This document shows, piece after piece, positions 53,060 through 63,244 of a stretch of 64,000 nt of DNA. Every line of letters starts with the position of its first letter. Positions within the stretch are counted from its first letter, which is position 1. The position numbers were made by a program, and so were the translations under genes. This DNA is from Meghimatium bilineatum (Eukaryota > Mollusca > Gastropoda > Stylommatophora > Philomycidae): NCBI GenBank assembly GCA_034231615.1, contig CM067304.1, positions 25,106,589 through 25,170,588 on the forward strand, read 5' to 3'. The notes beneath the pieces were generated by a model that had not been told where the DNA came from, made no database searches, and saw nothing but the letters and a program-made list of their open reading frames with translations.

Positions 53060-54240
53060 ATGTACGAAAGAACATCAAAGAGGAGAGTGTATGGAAGAAC
53101 ATCAAAGAGGAAAGTGTATGGAAGAACATCAAAGAGGTGAGTGTATGGAAGAACATCAAAGAGGAGAGTGTACGGAAGAACATCAAAGAGGAGAGTGTAT
53201 GGAAGAACATCAAAGAGGAGAGTGTATGGAAGAACATCAAAGAGGAGAGTGTATGGAAGAACATCAGAGAGGAGAGTGTATGGAAGAACATCAGAGGAGA
53301 GTGTCTGGAAGAACATCAAAGAGGAGAGTGTATGGAAGAACATCAAAGAGGAGAGTGTATGGAAGAGCATTAAAGAGGAGAGTGTCTGGAAGAACATCAA
53401 AGAGGAGAGTGTATGGAAGAACATCAAAGAGGAGAGTGTATGGAAGAGCATTAAAGAGGAGAGTGTCTGGAAGAACATCAAAGAGGAGAGTGTATGGAAG
53501 AACATCAAAGAGGAGAGTGTATGGAAGAAAATCAAAGAGGAGAGTGTATTGAAGAACATCAAAGAGGAGAGTCTGTGGAAGAACATCAAAGAGGAAAGTG
53601 TATGGAAGAACATCAAAGAGGAGAGTGTATGGAAGAACATCAAAGAGGAGAGTGTCTGGAAGAACATCAAAGAGGAGAGTGTATGGAAGAACATCAAAGA
53701 GGAGAGTGTATGGAAGAACATCAAAGAGGAGAGTATGTGGAAGAACATCAAAGATGAAAGTGTATGGAAGAACATCAAAGAGGAGAGTGTATGGAAGAAC
53801 ATCAAAGAGGAGAGTGTATGGAAGAACATCAAAGAGGAAAGTGTATGGGAGAACATCAAAGAGGAGAGTATGTGGAAGAACATCAAAGAGGAAAGTGTAT
53901 GGAAGAACATCAAAAAGGAAAGTCTGTGGAAGAACATCAAAGAGTAGAGTGTATGGAAGAACATCAAAGAGGAAAGTGTATGGAAGAATATCAAAGAGGA
54001 GAGTGTATGGAAGAACATCAAAGAGGAGAGTGTATGGAAGAACATCAAAGAGGAAAGTGTATGGAAGAACATCAAAGAGGAGAGTATGTGGAAGAACATT
54101 AAAGAGGAGAGTGTATGGAAGAACATCAAAGAGGAAAGTGTATGGAAGAACATCAAAGAGGAGAGTGTATGGAAGAACATCAAAGAGGAGAGTGTATGGA
54201 AGAACATCAAAGAGGAGAGTGTATGGAAGAGCATCAAAAG
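53060..54240 (+). repeat. 27-bp tandem array (expanded), about 44 units
   Basis: Contains GTGTCTG and a 24-bp deletion unit near 53290 not seen in A/B, plus a GAGCATTAAAGAGG doublet showing internal higher-order duplication (53366 and 53447). Confidence 0.95.
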
Positions 54241-54641
54241 GAGAGTGGAGCGTTAAAATTCCCAATACAACTGTCTATTAGGGAATAAGTCAATTATGTC
54301 CTTAGATTAGGCAGATCTAGCAGCCGATGGTGATCCAATTATGTCCTTAGTTAGATCGGGCAGATTCAAGAGCTGCTGGGGATCCAGTTATGTTCTTAGT
54401 TTGGGCAGCTACAGGAGCATCTGGTGATGCAATTTTATCCATAGATTAGGCAGATCCAGGATCCAACCTAGGCGCAGACCGGACAATTCCATAGGTACTT
54501 ATATCCCCGTCTCAATAAATCCATTAGTGCTGACAGTTCTCTTTGTATATCTATTATGATTCTCCTTATGCTGTTTAAATCTTTACACCAATCATACAAT
54601 ACATATAACCAAAATATATTGTATGTATTCTAGTGGGTATA

Positions 54642-54721
<80 letters not shown>

Positions 54722-54727
54722 GAAAGT

Positions 54728-55275
54728 ACCGCTGACTCTACTGCCCCTAACTATAAGGTGGTTAAAAATACTGTTAAACCTCTTATCCTTAATAACAACC
54801 CCCCCCCCCACTAGTGATGATTCTCTTTGTATCGATGAAAGCTGTTTAGGCAGACCAATTTTCTATATATATATACATATATATACAAATAGCATATCCG
54901 ATTTCTTTGAAATTATTTTCCAACTCTTAGTATATGAACTGCCTTCATTCTTAACAGATTCTAAGCATGCTTTAACTATATTTTCTTATATTCAGATGTC
55001 TTCTGTATGCACTTATAGACTGTTATTACTTAATTTATATTATTTATATACTTCTATACCCCATTCTTATGGTCTTGTGGCTTTACATATTTTTTCTAAA
55101 TAAGCACCCCATCGTCTGTAACTATTCTCACTCCCATCTGCCTTGCTGATCTGGTGCTTACACTCAACTCTTTTGAATTCGATGGACAATTTTTCAATCA
55201 GACCATTGGTGTTGCTATGGGTATTAAGTTGGGTTACTCATCTTAATACCCATCTTACGATTGAGTGACCGCTTC
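54728..55275 (+). pseudogene. Penelope-like RT remnant (third copy)
   Basis: Same remnant, with few substitutions relative to A/B. The decay was already present before the unit multiplied. Confidence 0.7.
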
Positions 55276-55340
55276 TGTAGGTATATTTATGTCATAAAAC
55301 AGATAACCTACCCGTTTCCATTCACTTCACGTGGATAGTC

Positions 55341-56005
55341 ATCATGGTGCCCTCGATATCCGGGTCACTGGCTTCAGATCCTGCACCACGGATAACAGAT
55401 CTAGTTATGCTCTGGAAAATCTATTTATTTTGTTTAGATTGGTACCCTCATTTTTTTGACATTTAACTCCGAATATTCATTTGTTTAAATGTGTGCTAGT
55501 GTGGTCCTAGTCGTATTCATATTCATGTTGTTGTGGGTAATAGTTTTCTTTTCTGTTCTCATGTCCTGTCCCTTTTTCAGCAAAACCCGCTTCCATGATT
55601 ACACATACCTCATGAGATGCATGTGTACGTATTCGTGAAATTTTTCCTCTGAAATATAATTTCTTCTCAATTTTTTGGCTTCTCCGGAATCGACCTCTCC
55701 GTGCTTTTTATTGGTTGGCGATATAGTGTATGCGAAAAATAGACATGATCAATATAATCAGCATAAATAAGTGGTGGTAGATCTGTCAAAGGGCTAGTCT
55801 AGAAAAGGATTTGCTTGTATACATTAGATAGTTCAAGCACAAAACCAGATCATGTAGTTGTTCTGTCATATACATTAGCCGGAACCGAGGGTTGAAGATA
55901 CGGAACCAGATTCGTGGGTAATAAAGGGCGAAGAACATTATAGAAAGTAGCTTCTCTATATCAGTGAAAGTTGATACATGCTCCAAACGGATTGGTAATT
56001 TCAGA
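55341..56005. other. Unique sequence, no gene recognised
   Basis: Begins where the 2.37-kb unit's homology ends. Only short frames. Confidence 0.4.
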
Positions 56006-56020
56006 ACATAGCTTTATATG

Positions 56021-56411
56021 GTGAAACATGAACCCTAAGAAAAACAACGGCAAAGAAGATCAACGGCTTTAAGATGAAATGCTACAGAAAGATACTTAGA
56101 ATATCATTGAAAGAAAAAAACAGAGAAACTCAAACACATTGAAGATTTCAGAGTGTTGGTTACTAAACATAATAACAAAAAGAAACTACATCTGCTTGGT
56201 CATATAAAAGACACAACTGTTTAGAAAGACAAATAATGAAGTGCAAAGCACCTGGGAGGGGGAGGAAAGGAACACCAAAAAGACGATGGACTGACGACAT
56301 TAAAGATAACATGAATACGTCGTTGGAAAATGCAAGCTGCATCGTCCAAGACAGAGAAGGGTTCATGGAGTTCATTGGGAAGACAACGTTCTGGAGAGTG
56401 CACGTCACATG
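56021..56411 (+). pseudogene. RTE-like insertion, C-terminal end, with imperfect target duplication
   Basis: 391 bp flanked by ACATAGCTTTATATG (56006-56020) and ACACAGCTTTATATG (56412-56426), 14 of 15 matching. Encodes Ala-Lys-(K/R)-Ile-Asn-Gly-Phe-Lys-Met-Lys-Cys-Tyr-Arg-Lys-Ile-Leu-Arg-Ile-Ser, then Arg-Arg-Trp-Thr-Asp-Asp-Ile-Lys-Asp-Asn-Met-Asn-Thr-Ser-Leu-Glu, ending Val-His-Val-Thr at TGA. Same subfamily as 11574-12150. The duplication starts at the end of the coding sequence, so the element has practically no 3' UTR. Confidence 0.82.
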
Positions 56412-56426
56412 ACACAGCTTTATATG

Positions 56427-57055
56427 AGTGATATTGGATACACGCTCAACAAGGATTGGTCATATTTATTCATTAATTCTGCGCTTGCTTCTCAAAAGTG
56501 GAGACACACTGGCAGAAATCATCTACTCAATGTGCGAGTTGGGTATATTCCATTGTCAACAAGGACACCTGTGTAGTTTTAATTGAAGTGCTGGCGTACA
56601 GATTTGTCAAGCTAGACTGATTTTATTTCATGAATTTATTATTCGGTGTATACCTTTCAATGCCAGTTTTTTTAATTCAAAAAGAAAGAGTAATCTGCCT
56701 CATACTGTGGATACCTGTATGCAGTGTGTGCTGGAATAGTAATGATATCAGGAATGTCAACTTTAATGTTGTCCTCAGATGTCAGACTCTTGCATCTATC
56801 GTTTAAAAAAAAAATCTGATTGATCTATTTTCAGATCATTAGTATTGTAATATATCGGATATATTAGTATTGCAATATATCGGATTGTCAATGATATACA
56901 GCTACGTTCTGGAATTACCAATCCGTGTGGATCATTTACCCACTGTCGCTGATTTAAAGCGATGTTCTGGAATTAATGTTTCAACCCACACCAAACAAAA
57001 CCATATTTATATCCCAATAGAAGAATACAAGAAAGCTGAAAACAGTAAATAGTTT
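56427..57055. other. No gene recognised
   Basis: AT-rich. A CTGGAATTA doublet and a TATATCGGATA doublet near 56850-56885. Confidence 0.4.
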
Positions 57056-58235
57056 CACCTACCTGGACATCACTATCTCACAAGTCGTAAACAACAGAAT
57101 AAAGGCGATAGCTAGTGCTACATTTGGAGGACAGCGAAAAAATGAATGGGACAGAAGGGGAATAACACCTACTACCAAACCCCATAGTTTACCAGGCAGC
57201 AGTACCATCACTTGTTTATACCTGTAAAACAAGGACACCATATGTCAGAAACGCTAGAAGACTCAACATTTCCACCTAAGCTGTATTCGTAAGATACTTA
57301 ATATCCATATTAGGGATACAATTTCAGACATTAAAGTACTGATAAATTATAATTCTGTAAGCATACATACAATGTTGATGAAAGCATACATACACTGTTG
57401 ATGAAAGCATACATACAATGTTGATGAAAGCATACATACAATGTTGATGAAAGCATACATACGATGTTGATGAAAGCATACATACGATGTTGATGAAAGC
57501 ATACATACAAATTTGATGAAAGCATACATACAATGTTGATGAAAGCATACATACGATGTTGATGAAAGCATACATACAAGGTTGATGAAAGCATACATAC
57601 AATGTTGATGAAAGCATACATACAATGTTGATGAAAGCATACATACAATGTTGATGAAAGCATACATACAATGTTGATGAAAGTATACATACAAAGTTGA
57701 TGAAAGCATACATACAAAGTTGATGAAAGCATACATACACTGTTGATGAAAGCATACATACAATGTTGATGAAAGCATACATACAATGTTGATGAAAGCA
57801 TACATACAATGTTGATGTAGGCACAGATGAGCTGGAGAGGACACATGCTCCACATGAAAGATCATCGTCTACCAAAAACGTTGCTATATGGAGAATTCCA
57901 GACTGACGCCCGCAATTCCGGAGGACAGAATAATCGCTTTCAAGACACTCTTAAGACATCAATGACTCACTTTAAAATAGACACACATTTATGGGAATCT
58001 TGCACAAGACAGATCCGACTAGCGTTGCAGAATTAAAAGTGGTGCAGCGCCTACAGAAAATATCAGACATCAAATTGCACAACAAAAACACACTAGAAGA
58101 AAGGCAAGAGCTGCTCAATGTCCCCCACAGATTGTTCTCATACATGATCGAGTGTGGTAGACAATTCCAAGCACGCATGGCACTCATTATTCACAGCCGG
58201 GCACACCGCAGACATCATCATCTTCATCATCATCC
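57056..58235 (+). pseudogene. RTE-like element C-terminal part, split by a 23-bp array
   Basis: Left part: Asn-Ser-Lys then Phe-Thr-Tyr-Leu-Asp-Ile-Thr-Ile-Ser (57050) and Arg-Lys-Ile-Leu-Asn-Ile-His-Ile-Arg-Asp-Thr-Ile-Ser-Asp (57290-57335). Right part after the array: Trp-Arg-Gly-His-Met-Leu-His-Met-Lys-Asp-His-Arg-Leu-Pro-Lys (57830), Asp-Thr-Leu-Lys-Thr-Ser-Met (57945), and after a frameshift a degenerate C2H2 end (Cys-Gly-Arg-Gln-Phe-Gln-Ala-Arg-Met-Ala-Leu with two His at 58150-58215). The ORF finishes in an ATC/TTC repeat tail at 58215-58235. The array's coding sense in frame matches what should lie between the two parts. Confidence 0.78.
57359..57815 (+). repeat. 23-bp tandem array, about 20 copies
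   Basis: Unit GAAAGCATACATACAATGTT plus GAT. Variants change one base (ACGATG, ACTGTT, AAGTTG). 23 is not a multiple of three; three successive units cover all frames, giving three overlapping artefactual minus frames. Confidence 0.97.
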
Positions 58236-58744
58236 TAGTTGAACTGAATGGTCAACGTTGACTACGAGGGACGAACAATATGTTGTGGATATGTGTAGTA
58301 TATATAGTTAGTGTTTCTGGTCAACAGTAAGACGCATATATGGTTTAGTCTTTGCTAGAGCATAACGGGAATATGTTCATACAAGTTTTATTCTATATCT
58401 TATTTCCACAACTTAAGTCACTTATCCTTAAGTCACTACTGGTTCTGTCGAGGTGCACAACAAAGGTGAGCTATTTTACACAAGTTTGATTACCATCTGC
58501 AACGTCTTTAATGTTTCAGTAACACCAAAAGCAGAATGTTTATGTGAAACATGGTCTTTTTTACGCCAGAATTGATTTCGATGACTTTAGACATAAGGGT
58601 TTGGAAGTAAAGGGCATACAGGTTTCTATTTGTGATAAGGAAAAATTGCAACATCAATATATTTATAGAATATACTGGAATATACTCCATGACGCAGACA
58701 ACTTTGATATTACTGAGTAACTGTGAAATGTTCTAGGCCCCAAG
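58236..58744. other. No recognisable feature
   Basis: AT-rich non-coding sequence up to the target-site duplication of the next LINE insertion. Confidence 0.45.
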
Positions 58745-58760
58745 AGTCGTATAGTGAGTA

Positions 58761-59247
58761 TTGTACAAACAATACTCACAGACTCTCAAATCATGCTGCG
58801 CAAGATAGAAAAGTTCATGCTGAGAAAAGAATGGCGGGACTTGTTGAACAACTCAGTTGTTCAGAGCATTACATGAATATACTAACCTGGTCATGCTGGG
58901 GGTCAGAGGAAACGATAAACCCGACTTATTGGCAGGCAATTCGATGATAAACGGCACAATACTGAGAAGAGATAAAGCAGACTTTATCAAGACAGTAATA
59001 CATTCATTTCAAGATGAAGATGATGTCAATGAGGTTGAGAACGTACACATACAGAGAATGTCAGAAATGGGAGTATCTAGTGGCGAGGGCAGGAAAAGTA
59101 AATCTTTTGTAAGGCCTCGAAGATCATGCAATCAACACCTGACCGGGACTCTGAGTCTACATACACTGAGATGATTGCTGGAGCGGAGAGCGGAGCACTT
59201 ATGGGAATGCCCAACGTGCTGTGAAGCTAGTGTTTAATCAAGAATCA
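58761..59247 (+). pseudogene. RNase H-bearing LINE, 3' fragment with 16-bp target duplication
   Basis: 487 bp flanked by perfect AGTCGTATAGTGAGTA at 58745-58760 and 59248-59263. Encodes the end of RNase H (Leu-Gly-Val-Arg-Gly-Asn-Asp-Lys-Pro-Asp-Leu-Leu-Ala-Gly-Asn, 58890-58940) and the following Asp-Asp-Val-Asn-Glu-Val-Glu-Asn-Val-His-Ile-Gln-Arg-Met region, and ends in TAATCAAGAATCAAG. Same family as 38549-40319; a frameshift near 58870 and a stop at 59172. Confidence 0.92.
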
Positions 59248-59590
59248 AGTCGTATAGTGAGTAACTGTGTGATGTACTAGGCCACAAGTGTCTTATAATG
59301 TTTTTAACACTCAAATAAACTAGTACGGAAATGCTACTCAAAATATACAAGACATAGCTATGAACCAGTCCTTAGCAAATCTTAACAATCCATGTTGTAT
59401 GACGGCTGCCCATCAGGACTTCAGACATGAGTCCTAGAACTTATCTCTAATACTAAAGCTATATACAGTCAAACTACTTATACTGACACTCCCTACCACA
59501 TAACCACATAATGTATATTGCTAGATTTCTAATACACAATAATAGCATATTAACAACATTTCGTGACAAAAATCTAACAAAAACAAACAT

Positions 59591-59648
59591 GGTTGGTTGG
59601 TTGGTTGGTTGGTTGGTTGTTGATCCAGTGGTTCATGACATTTGACCT
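59591..59648 (-). mobile_element. I-like LINE 3'-tail fragment with (CCAA)n
   Basis: Seven or so GGTT units followed by TTGATCCAGTGGTTCATGAC, the reverse complement of the 3' end at 5181-5232. Only the last ~60 bp is present. Confidence 0.6.
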
Positions 59649-59696
59649 AAAAACACACACATTAATTTTTACCTAATGATGTGTTAAATAATTTAT

Positions 59697-59737
59697 GGTC
59701 TGCAGGTTACCATTGCTTTCTGAACGGTTCGAGTACT
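59697..59737 (-). mobile_element. SINE-like fragment
   Basis: CATTGCTTTCTGAACGGTTC matches the body of the repeats at 6470-6640 and 34985-35165. Confidence 0.4.
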
Positions 59738-60060
59738 CAAATAAAGTTACACACATAGTTATGTCGTCTAAACAAATACATCCATGAGACAGAAGTCACA
59801 AAACGTATGCCGTCTAGACTAATACATTAGGCAGTAGTATCTAATGTTTTTAGATATAGTCGTACATTGTTGTGTGTCACGGAATCTGGGAAGAACGGAG
59901 AGGGGGGGGGGGGTGTTGTCCATTAATGACGTCAGCAATTATTTGCTAATTTTGACCTTGTCAACAACTATTAAGAAGTCAGGAACACCCCGGCTCAATT
60001 ATATCCAATATTAATTTATTACCCCATGCCTACCAATATTTCTATTGCAGAAAAAGTACG

Positions 60061-60140
60061 AAAAACTACATCATTTATAGAAAAACTACATCATTTATAG
60101 AAAAACTACGTCATTTATAGAAAAACTAAATCATTTATAG
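60061..60140 (+). repeat. 20-bp tandem repeat, four copies
   Basis: AAAAACTACATCATTTATAG with single substitutions. Confidence 0.93.
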
Positions 60141-60619
60141 GAAAAAATATGCAATTTTCTTGCAATTTAATTTGTGTAGAACAAATAGTGTTGTTGAGAT
60201 AACTTTTGTCGACACTTCCCTCCCCCCCCCCCCCCCCATTGTTAACAACTGTCAAACTTTTTCAGATCCCTTCCCCCGCGTCGTAATGTTTGCAGTAATT
60301 TATGAACGACCCCAAAGGAATGATGGGCAGGGGTTGCACGGTGCAATGAAGAAGGTTAAATAACGACATCTTGCGTTCACTGTTATTTCGGGGAGTGCAT
60401 AGTGCAACGAATAAGGTTATGTAATAATTCAATACGTTCATTTTTACTTCAAGATTGGTGGGGGCGGAGAGAGGGGTGCATGATGACATTAAGAAGGTTA
60501 TATATTCATTTGTTAAGTGCACTTTTAGTTCAGGGGTAGGGGAGGGGTAGGTGCAATGAAGAAGGTTGTATAACCACTTCGTATGTTTACTTCTTCTTCT
60601 TCTTCTTTCCTTCCTCTTT

Positions 60620-60890
60620 CACTCTTTACGGGTGTTGGGGGAGATACAATGTTCTTGTTCTCGCTTTTCTGGCAGCTTCAGATAATGTTATTTGGTATTC
60701 CTGTAATGTCTTTTTGATGTTGTCGATCCAGCGTACTCTAGGTCTACCCTTGGCTCTTCTTTCTGTTTCTCCTCTCTTCATATATGCTTTATAAACTAAT
60801 GAATCACACGGCATTCTTTTTAGATGACCAAACCATTGTATCTGTTGGTTTTGAATGTATTGTAGAATGTTCACTTTTAGCATCAAATTT
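60620..60890 (-). pseudogene. RTE-like C-terminal fragment
   Basis: 86-codon frame: Ile-Gln-Trp-Phe-Gly-His-Leu-Lys-Arg-Met, then Lys-Gly-Arg-Pro-Arg-Val-Arg-Trp-Ile-Asp-Asn-Ile-Lys-Lys-Thr-Leu, then Ala-Ala-Arg-Lys-Ala-Arg-Thr-Arg. Intact but 5'-truncated. 60141-60619 on its left holds only simple-sequence and GA-rich stretches; 60891-61269 on its right is non-coding. Confidence 0.8.
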
Positions 60891-61269
60891 CAATTCCTTA
60901 CGTTTACTTTTACTTCAAATTTACACTGCTTGGCCATATGCTCTGGCTCGTTCATTATTTTCTCTTATATGTTATGGAGATCGTCCGAGATGCCACAGTT
61001 GGTTTTTTTCTCCACTAAATCTGGGGATCTGGTCGTCATGTTCATCGTGCTGAGTTTTTTGGGCACAAATGCATTAATCTGCGGTTCTTTAGGCTTGACA
61101 ATTACATCATATGTATATTGTGTGAACAATATATTTATGCAAACAAACAAGAAAAGATAGCAAACAGCGATATGTTTCTACAACAATAAGAAGTAAATGA
61201 TGCGCTTATATCGGACATGTACTTAGATTGAATGAAAATATACTTTAATGATGAATAGTATATCATTTG

Positions 61270-61577
61270 TACAAAGTGTTAATGCAGCATCTCAGCAGTA
61301 GAGAGTAGATAGAAAGTTTTAATGCAGCATCTCAGCAGTAGAGAGTAGATAGAAAGTGTTAATGAAGCATCTCAGCAGTAGAGAGTAGATAGAAAGTGTT
61401 AATGCAGCATCTCAGCAGTAGAGAGTAGATAGAAAGTGTTAATGAAGCATCACATCAATAGAGCGTAGATGGAAAGTGTTAATGCAGCAAGTAGAGAGTA
61501 GATAGAAAGTGTCAATGCAGCAAGTAGAGAGTAGATAGAAAGTGTTAATGCAGCAAGTAGAGAGTAGATAGAAAGTC
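61270..61577 (+). repeat. 40-bp tandem array with ~32-bp short units
   Basis: Five units AATGCAGCATCTCAGCAGTA plus GAGAGTAGATAGAAAGTGTT, then three shorter units lacking CATCTCAG. Confidence 0.95.
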
Positions 61578-61594
61578 ACGGATAGAATAAAATC

Positions 61595-61750
61595 TATCTA
61601 CAGTCCCCATGCCCGAATTGTCCTAAGGACATTTTCAGCCAGAATATGGTTTATTAGCCATCTACGAATTCATAGTCAGGGACAAAATTTCTAACTGAAT
61701 TTCAAAAGTTTGTGTAATAAATGATCATAATCACTTGTGGTGTATATACA
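61595..61750 (+). mobile_element. 3' part of the (AAC)-tailed RTE-like retroposon
   Basis: Shares GCCATCTACGAATTCATAGT and neighbouring blocks with 31084-31206 and (reversed) 1131-1310, extending further 5' than 31084. The AAC tail is replaced by TATATACATC. Confidence 0.6.
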
Positions 61751-62424
61751 TCAACATTTGTACATGTCGAGATTTCATCAACATTAACCTTTGTTAGTTG
61801 TTTGTAAAAAAAGACAAGTTAATATTTAATCGTATATATTTAGTTTGTTATAGCGGCTTCAACAGCTAGAGAAACTAACGAGAAGGCATTAAAAGAATCA
61901 AATAATAAAACTAAGAGGTCGTGTTTACTTAATTACTAGAACCGCAACTTTTTATGATTGTAAAGCTGAGATATAACAAAATTGGACTAGTATCAAATGT
62001 TGAAATGAGCATACTTGACCATTAGAGGTACATTTAACTGAACCAAGAGTACTTATATTATCAGAAAATATTCTTTTTTTTGGATAGTAAGAATTTCCAG
62101 TAACATTATTAGCTGAATAGATGATTTATTGCACATTTTCTGAACACGTTATGAGATGGGGAAATCTGGATAACATAGTTAAATCGGGAAAGAATGAAGG
62201 CAAGAGGAACTGAGGACGGCAGAGTGAGAACATATTAGATAGTCTGGCATCGGGGCATGATAAAAAAAAGTCAACGTCAATGCTGAATTAAAGATACTGT
62301 AAATAGCTGTGGAGATCGTTTACGCCAGTTGACACGGCACATGATGACGATCTGTAGCAGCAAGAGTACTGACACTCCATGGAATAAAAAGTGAAACCGT
62401 TATAGAAACCCTTCTCTCCCAAGA
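61751..62424. other. No recognisable feature
   Basis: AT-rich non-coding sequence. GGAACTGAGGACGGCAGAGT near 62208 could be a decayed RTE Gly-Arg-Arg block but is too short to call. Confidence 0.4.
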
Positions 62425-62860
62425 CATATCTATCTATCTATTCGCTAAACCCTTTGTTGTCTTTCAGCGTCAGGGGGTGGAAGAGTTTTCTGGAGATGGC
62501 CCCCGTGTGTGCTGAGTATATTGTGAAATTTGTCGACTCTTTTATTTCGGTGATCCATCGTTTTCGTGGTCGGCCTCTAGATCTGCCTTCAGTGTATCTG
62601 TGTAGCATATCTTGTTCCGGTATGCTGTCTGGTGGTAGTCTGCTGATGTGTGTAAACCCTTTGATCTGTTGTCTCTTAATATATTCCAAGATTGGGGTTG
62701 TTTGTCTAATGTCCTCATTTTTTAATGATATTTCTAGGATTCTGCGTAAGTATGCCATTTCAGCTGTCACAAGTTTACGTTTGTCTTGTCTTGTGGTTGT
62801 CTATGTTTGATTTTCGTAGTACAGCGTTGGCATAATCATCGTTTTGAGTAGTATTATTTT
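62425..62860 (-). pseudogene. RTE-like C-terminal region with TCTA tail
   Basis: 110-codon frame with Val-Thr-Ala-Glu-Met-Ala-Tyr-Leu-Arg-Arg-Ile-Leu, Ile-Leu-Glu-Tyr-Ile-Lys-Arg-Gln-Gln-Ile-Lys-Gly-Phe-Thr-His-Ile-Ser-Arg-Leu, and Gly-Arg-Pro-Arg-Lys-Arg-Trp-Ile-Thr-Glu-Ile-Lys. The 3' end carries TATCTATCTATC (62427-62440). A truncated sister copy lies at 12585-12715. Confidence 0.82.
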
Positions 62861-63244
62861 GGTGTTTAAATCTACATTTGTTTTCTGAAGATTAGTGTCA
62901 TTTGCCCTTGGGCTTGGTATGGTTTACTCGCACATTCAATAGTATATGTGGGCGGTGTTCGCCGTTTGAAAAGGTTGATGAGATCACCTGATGTACGGCA
63001 TAGTGGTTACGAAATTCTTGCAAAAACTTTGAAAAATATAAGATCACGTCCAGTTGATCAGCTGCATTGAAACTTGCCATATATAACTATAGAACGTTTC
63101 AGAGAGTTTTTGGATGTTTACAAATATAACTCGGTAACAATGTGAACCTTGATGTGCAACATAATAAACACAAAGTTTATTTGTGTTAGTAAACAGAAGT
63201 ATTTTCAATGTCATACTGACATTAAATGATCAGGCATAATCGTA
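62861..63244. other. No recognisable feature
   Basis: Between two RTE fragments; non-coding. Confidence 0.4.

Larger units (their letters stand above)
53060..55340 (+). repeat. 2.37-kb unit, array and 3' flank (copy C/D right part)
   Basis: The 27-bp array here is about twice as long (53060-54240, some 44 units) and its right half tracks the A/B array unit by unit. The 3' flank matches A/B through GGATAGTCAT at 55331-55340, then diverges. The TA run is expanded (54645-54714). Confidence 0.93.

Noticed and set aside
53005-53070. Hammerhead ribozyme on the minus strand (CTGATGAG followed by CTGAAAA)
   Set aside because: Stem II cannot be formed between the two core segments and no stem III/cleavage site follows.
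57324-57875. Three overlapping minus-strand frames of 172-183 codons
   Set aside because: Artefact of the 23-bp array read in rotating phase.
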